Part shown: in pieces, positions 54,951 through 64,000 of the stretch
Numbering within the stretch: the first letter of the stretch is position 1
Layout: every line of letters starts with the position of its first letter
Assembly (NCBI RefSeq): GCF_000002235.5
Contig: NW_022145604.1
Location: 981,597 to 1,045,596 of the forward strand
Origin: Strongylocentrotus purpuratus
Taxonomy: Eukaryota; Echinodermata; Echinoidea; Camarodonta; Strongylocentrotidae
Direction of reading: 5' to 3'
Length of the DNA: 64,000 bases
Notes under the pieces: generated by a model
The model's database searches: none
Seen by the model: the letters and a program-made list of their open reading frames with translations, nothing else
Told to the model about the DNA's origin: nothing
Program-made: the position numbers and the translations under genes

Positions 54951-56586
54951 AATCTGGATGAATGCTATCCTTGTAGTGTGAGGGTCATGAGTTATTATTT
55001 GTAAAAAATATGACTATAGTATAGATGTTGATAATTGTCAAATTTACTGCGGAATATTTATCAAACAAATATTAGATTCAAAATAGTTGAACACTGGAAC
55101 TGATATTATTTCGAGGTTCAGATATATATCAAGCCTAATATTTATGCGCTATAAATCATGAACAGGCAACCCAGAGCAGTCTAGCGTATATTATATCCTA
55201 TACTATTTGTATAATGCATTATTATTTATATCACATTTACTTATGTCCATGCATTCCAAACTAGACAATTATGATGAAAGGAACATAAAGGAAAAGCAAG
55301 GGAGATGAAACTGACAACTCCCAGGTATAAGAATGGACATAATCCGAACCTATATCAGACTGTGAATAAGACTAGAGTTTCATAGAGAGAGTTCCAAGCA
55401 GTACTTATCAAGGTTGGGCTGGGATGTCCTGGCAAAGTTTGTTTACACTGCAGATTAGGGACTTTTCTCTCTCTAGCTCTGTGGTGAGCTTCTTCCCAAA
55501 CTGCACCCCACTTTCGGGTCCAAAGTGGGGTGAAGTTTAAATGGACTGTTTTCGTCATGATAGGCGTCAAAAAGCATGTTGTCTATCTGATTCACTTTGT
55601 GGTCGTCGGCCATTACTTTTTAAAGTGCATTTACCACCATTTTCAAATTGATTTGATAATTAACGGTACGACCCATCAGTAAAACTAAAACAAGAGGATG
55701 ATACATCAAACTCTCTTTCAGTTGAACGTGTTTTATATCCTCTAGTTTGAATTCGTCTCGTTCTTGTTTTATAGTGCACAGGCGTAGCTGCAGAACCTAG
55801 GGGGATGTGCCCATCCTCCCTCCAATGGAATCACGGGAGGGGAGAAAGAGAGAAAGCGATCAAATTAATAAAAGTAGGGAAAGGACCAGATAAGAAGACA
55901 ATTGAGAACTTTTCTGCGCCAACCCTCTCATCAGAGACCTTGTAAATTTGTCTTTCATTTCCAAAGTAAGATATGTAACCCCCCCCCCCCAACACACACA
56001 CTTTACAATTAAAACAATTATCAGACTGATGTTTGCTCATTGTCAGTTGATAGATATCTAAATTAGACCTCGAGTAAGAACAGATCATGTTGTTCGGTTG
56101 ATCCCAAGCGAGTAATCCTCGATCCTCATTTTAATTATTTTTCTAGAATAGTCCATGTACAATATTAAAGTGTTTTGTTTCTTCATGTTTTATTATGTAT
56201 TATATGTGCTTGTATTTCATGTTTCATCATCGTAATTAAAACCAAACAAAACCAAGCATTTTCGTTAGTAAAGTAATTTGTTATGACATTTCTGTTCAAG
56301 TACTATTGATGCTGCAAAATGATGCTAGCAAAGCTTTAATTATTTGACAGATCAGAATATAAAATGTATGTGGACCAGTCATTATGGAAGCATAATATGT
56401 ACATCCCTCCCCATAAAGATCCCTAACTGATCCGTCGCATGTTGAGTGGGGTTCAATGTTATTTCATTTCCCCGTCAAAATACACATCAAATTAGCCAAA
56501 CCTGAAATCCCATGATTTGCACAAATGGTTTGTTGACTGCAGTGCACTATTCAAATTCACTCTTGAATTAAACATCACTCGGGATA
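54951..56586. other. intergenic, no gene recognised
   Basis: Near 55770-55830 a CAGGCGTAGCTGCAGAACC end resembles a hAT terminus. A C-run followed by CA repeats is at 55980-56000. No exon recognised. Confidence 0.4.
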
Positions 56587-56952
56587 TCATAAAAGCGGTT
56601 CGTTTATATGACCTACATGTACATTGAGCGTTTGTAAAGCTACTATCTGATCAGGGACGTGATAGAGAAGGACTGGAATCAAGCCGCTCTCCTTTGACCC
56701 CATGCTCCAAGCCGCCGAAAAGTTATGCGCTAATCTGCAACTGTTGACCAGGTGGTGAGATAAAAGAGCGCATGAAATTTCAGGATTTAGAATTCCTACA
56801 TCAGAAAATGGTATCACTGCAACTGTTCGCTGTCCCTTCCAATGATTTCTCATCCATTGTTGAATGTGTAAAGAGTAGAATAAGCGAACACAAACTTGTG
56901 TACTTTCATCCTTTTTTAAATTTGAAAAATACAAAAAAACACGCGAAAACAC
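56587..56952 (-). pseudogene. possible TIR-domain-like fragment
   Basis: The minus-strand frame of 121 codons contains RTVAVIPFSDVG, ALLSHHLVNSCRLAHNFSAA and SGLIPVLLYHVPDQIVALQT. The order 'VAVIS..., LIPVLL..VP..L..L' recalls the second half of TIR domains of immune receptors and adaptors, which are numerous in sea urchins. No box 1 or catalytic Glu could be placed and there is no start or flanking exon. If real it is a relic; it may be chance. Confidence 0.22.
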
Positions 56953-57955
56953 GCATTAGCAAACTTAATGTTATTGAAGATTGTAAATCATGGATCAAAT
57001 AACGGGACATTAAAGCATGCACAAATTAGCGCATCATCCTAAAATATTGAGTTTTTGACAGGATGTAATTTTTCTTTTACCAACTCTGGCACACAAATTA
57101 AAGGAAGGACGGAGTTCTAAATTTGAAAATTTGTTTGATGCACTATTCGCAATAAAATCCCCATATAAAGTTTTTAATTTACACTGAAATTTTGCCGGTA
57201 ATTTAATATTTTGTAATAAATGTAAAACTGGTGCCTGGCTTCCGAAAGTCCCCGCAGTGGAAGCGCGGTTCGGAGCATGGAACTTCAAAGCCAAGTGGAA
57301 TGTTACACATCCCATTGTTACGCTTTAGAACTCAAGAATGCGTTTGAATAAATTACAAGAGTTTCGCCTCCTTTTCTTTCACCTCCCTGATCTGATTTAG
57401 TGGTTCGAGAAGTGCACACATTAGGCTCGTTCACACATAACAATTAGTGCGATTTGGATCGCGATACAAAGATCGATTTTTGTTGGCGACACACAGAGAA
57501 TTCTCGCTCGACGGCAAGAACGTCCGAACTGCGCATGCGTGAATCTCGACGATGTATGCGCGCTTGGAATCCTGGGGTTCTCTATGGGTTAAATCAATCT
57601 GGTTTTGATTCTCAATGCCATTCACATACACAGCGCCCGGCAAAATTTCGCGTTTATTCTGACAAATCGCAAGACTTACTGCGAATTGGATCGCGATGCA
57701 AATCACGAAGATCAGTGGAATTATTATGTCCACACACGCAAAAAAAAAACACCAAAAAATGGATCGCGATGCATATTTTTAAATGTCACTTTTTGGGTAG
57801 GTGTGAAATCCCCTAACTGGAATAAAAATTACCAGAGCATTATATTTATAACTTTCATTGTTGTAGTTTATTTGAAAGCGTTGGCTATATATTTTATAAT
57901 TTTGGACATATGCTTGATGTATAAATGAAATAAAAAAAATAAATCCTCTCTGAAG
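56953..57955. other. intergenic; three GGATCGCGAT boxes
   Basis: No coding exon recognised. GGATCGCGAT occurs at 57456, 57688 and 57761, within a region starting 'GGCTCGTTCACACATAAC' that may be a decayed MITE. Confidence 0.4.
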
Positions 57956-57963
57956 AGGCAAAG

Positions 57964-57965
57964 GG

Positions 57966-58006
<41 letters not shown>

Positions 58007-58051
58007 GAGGAGAGAGAGAGAGAGACATAGAGACAGATGGACAGAGAGAGA
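57964..58051. repeat. (GA)n microsatellite
   Basis: GA repeat with minor interruptions. Confidence 0.92.
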
Positions 58052-58299
58052 AAATTGTCCTGGTAATTTCATTCTTTTTCAAATAGTGCATTTATATAGA
58101 CTCGGTGCACAATGGAACCGCTTATATTTTTCCTTAAGAATAAATAGAAGGCCATACCTTTACCTAAAGCCAAGGTTAGCGATATTGGAAATTGGGACCG
58201 GGCCACAACAATTTATATTTGCTTGGATGGGGCGTATTATCTTTTATGGAACCTCCGTCGAGTTGCATAATGGATAATAAAAAGACAAGCTATAGCTTG

Positions 58300-58392
58300 C
58301 TGCATCGTATTTCTGGGTGAATTGAACCGGAAATTGCATCCAAAATTAAATTATTTTGTTGAGAATGGGAAAGACCAAAGCCATATTTATCG
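58300..58392 (+). other. possible 5' non-coding exon of the amylase gene
   Basis: A strong donor CGGTAAGTAA lies at 58392/58393. An acceptor TTTTCATTAG at 59089-59098 directly precedes the coding start. Together they suggest a 5' UTR exon ending at 58392 and an intron of 706 bp. The start of this exon is unknown; a weak TATA-like ATAATAAAAAG is at about 58274. Confidence 0.35.
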
Positions 58393-59082
58393 GTAAGTAA
58401 ATATAATTATAATATAAAGACTCTGTACTAGTCAATGGACTTTATAAAGCACTCTTTCTCGGGGATAGATATCATTGTATAATCTAAACAACCCCGGCTT
58501 TAGCTAAGCTTCTATGTTGTAATCACTAAGGCATTCTAAACGTCGTTCCTATTATTCATCGGAGGCATTTCCGTTGCGTTTAGACCTATATATTATATTA
58601 TCAGATAGATTCAATATTCGTACCATAAAATGGAGTAGTCAATCCATGTTTACATTAACTTTCTGCAAAATACACGGTCGCAAAGAATTTCAAGATATTC
58701 ACTAAATGACAATTTATATAACGGAAAATATGCCCAGGAACCAATAAACATCATGTTCAGATTACGTAATATGCATTTGTCACGTTCACTATGTTACAAA
58801 CCTTATACACTTTCATTTTATGTTATTTATGCGCATGAGTAGAGTGCTGGCTTGTGAAGGGCAGATTTTGATTAAAAATGTCACAGACTCACAGCTACTT
58901 TGATTATTTATGTCAATAATATTGCTACCGCTGTGTTGTAAAGTGCAGGAATAGTGATTAACTAATCACTATGTTATAAGAACACATTTTAATATGTTAC
59001 GCAAAGGGCTATTATAATTGATTGCAATGGCTGTTTTGTTTGAAAGCATTTTGGATTCGTGATGATATTTGTGTTAATGTAA

Positions 59083-62841
<3,759 letters not shown>

Positions 62842-62996
62842 ACATTCAACGGAATCATGAATCACGGAATATTCAACATGTTCAAAGCAAATAATATTCA
62901 AACTTATAATGACTATCAAAAGAAGATAACGAAGAGGGTGATGCAAGAACAGAGTCGCAAAAGTAGAGTAGCAACATTTTCTCTCCCTCTCCATTA

Positions 62997-62998
<2 letters not shown>

Positions 62999-63034
<36 letters not shown>
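62999..63034. repeat. (CT)n microsatellite in amylase 3' region
   Basis: CT repeat about 160 bases after the amylase stop codon. Confidence 0.9.
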
Positions 63035-63188
63035 GTTCGTCGATTCTTTCCTCTCCGCTCTATCTCTATTTTCCTGTATCCCTCCGCCCCGCCTTGGAAG
63101 AGTCCGATTTCGATGGCAATTATCCTCTCCTCCTTTTTCCCATCTTATCCTTTCAAATAATATTTGTCCGTTTGCTCTTTGTTCCTCA

Positions 63189-63194
63189 AATAAA
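63189..63194 (+). terminator. candidate polyadenylation signal of amylase
   Basis: AATAAA about 350 bases after the stop codon; the first canonical signal in the 3' flank. Confidence 0.45.
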
Positions 63195-63860
63195 AACACT
63201 AACGTTGTACCATGTCACCTTTGTATCCAATATCGTTTAACAGCGTTTAATGACAGATATGTCAAAAGCTGTTTTTCTTCTTTTTTTTTTATTGATTGTA
63301 ATTGAATTTGTTTTTGATATATTGGTCACCATGGTACGTTGTTTATCATGTTTCCATGATTACCGTACGTAGACAGTGACGAGAATCATGATTCTTCTTA
63401 TTTTGATATTGGTACATCTATACAAAGTTATCCTTTTTACAATGTTTCTATGATCACAGTAGGCCTACGTACATGTAGGTATTTGTTCTAATCATTACAA
63501 TTTTAGACTTAGTGTTTGGTATATGAATACTGACAAAGTTTTCGTGTTTACTCCTCCTCCTTCTATTTCTTCATTTTAGAGAAATGGATGTCCAAGTTTT
63601 GAACTTAAACAAATTATATTAAAAGCATGATGGAGATTTTTTTCTTGAAAACTGCTCTCATTTACATTCCATGGCATGTCAAGTATAAATTAATTTAGCA
63701 CAGTTTAATCGCTACACCTCAAGATCTCTTTAAACAACCGCTGGATTTTGCTTTCCACGCAACATAAAGCGTGTATTATGATGTATGCCTGTCAAACATC
63801 CGGGTCGGAACTACATTCAACCGCAGCACTAGCTGAATCCTTCCGCTTACTAAGCTTGTT
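63195..63860. other. intergenic, nothing recognised
   Basis: AT-rich DNA between the amylase 3' end and the putative promoter at the window edge. Confidence 0.35.
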
Positions 63861-63875
63861 TGAGTTGGCACGGTG

Positions 63876-63945
63876 TATATAACAGGATAATTTGTGCCTC
63901 AATCCGATAAACAAGCCAATTCAGGGCAATAAATCGCTAGCTACG
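63876..63945 (+). promoter_or_regulatory. putative TATA promoter and first exon of a further gene
   Basis: TATATAA at 63876-63882 in a GC-richer context. A first exon would start about 25-30 bases downstream and end at a perfect donor, CTACG followed by GTAAGT, at 63945/63946. No ATG lies between, so the exon would be non-coding. The donor context CGGTAAGTAA is the same as that of the possible amylase 5' exon at 58392, so a tandem amylase copy beyond the window is one option. Confidence 0.4.
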
Positions 63946-64000
63946 GTAAGTAACATTTTAATTGCTTGATTGTTTTACCACTTTTTATCTGTGTGCATAA

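Noticed and set aside
57421..57816. MITE with GGCTCGTTCACAC end
   Set aside because: The right end does not form a convincing inverted repeat and no target duplication is visible; kept only as a note on repeated GGATCGCGAT.

Overview
The window is a gene-poor, AT-rich, intron-rich animal nuclear sequence. I think it comes from an echinoderm, most likely a sea urchin. The reasons are long introns, small metazoan exons with GT-AG borders, heavy CT/GA microsatellites, single-exon rhodopsin-like GPCRs in isolation, and a short cluster resembling sea-urchin histone 3' processing signals (stem-loop plus CAAGAAAGA). The species assignment is inference. There are no operons, CRISPR arrays or intact tRNA/rRNA genes.

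Layout. Positions 1-10577 are intergenic with microsatellites and miniature DNA transposons (MITEs). From 10578 to 24462 on the plus strand lies a complete 12-exon gene for a polypeptide N-acetylgalactosaminyltransferase (664 aa after splicing; all phases join cleanly). Its introns hold a 0.6-kb foldback element, a hAT-like element with an 8-bp target duplication, a LINE 3' end, tRNA-derived SINEs and a Tc1/mariner-type foldback nested in a TTAA-flanked element. From 29380 to 30402 there is an intronless class A GPCR (340 aa). From 30403 to 46863 there is no confirmed gene but many mobile elements: TTAA-flanked families, a piggyBac-like MITE, two SINEs, a Tc1/mariner MITE, one plausible minus-strand signal-peptide exon near 39.9 kb and the histone-like signals at 42.4 kb. 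From 46864 to 48402 there is a second, divergent intronless GPCR (512 aa) with a very long third intracellular loop. From 48403 to 58300 there is a tandemly amplified MITE array (48.9-49.6 kb), a module repeated four times with purine-rich spacers (51.1-55.0 kb), and a weak TIR-domain-like relic. From 59104 to 62841 a five-exon alpha-amylase gene (530 aa) has all catalytic and chloride ligands and an unusual hydrophobic C-terminal tail suggesting a GPI anchor. The right edge (about 63.88-63.95 kb) looks like the promoter and first non-coding exon of another gene.

The four protein genes do not form an obvious pathway: one is Golgi O-glycosylation, two are orphan receptors and one is a secreted or surface digestive enzyme. 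The strongest points for follow-up are the amylase tail, the altered DSHVE motif of the glycosyltransferase, the eight-fold 33-bp array of GATA-containing palindromes in its intron 3, the NVFVY receptor, the orphan histone-type 3' signals, and a large set of TTAA- and TA-flanked non-autonomous elements whose nesting gives insertion order. Exon joins were worked out by eye from splice sites, phase and family similarity; no database search was run.
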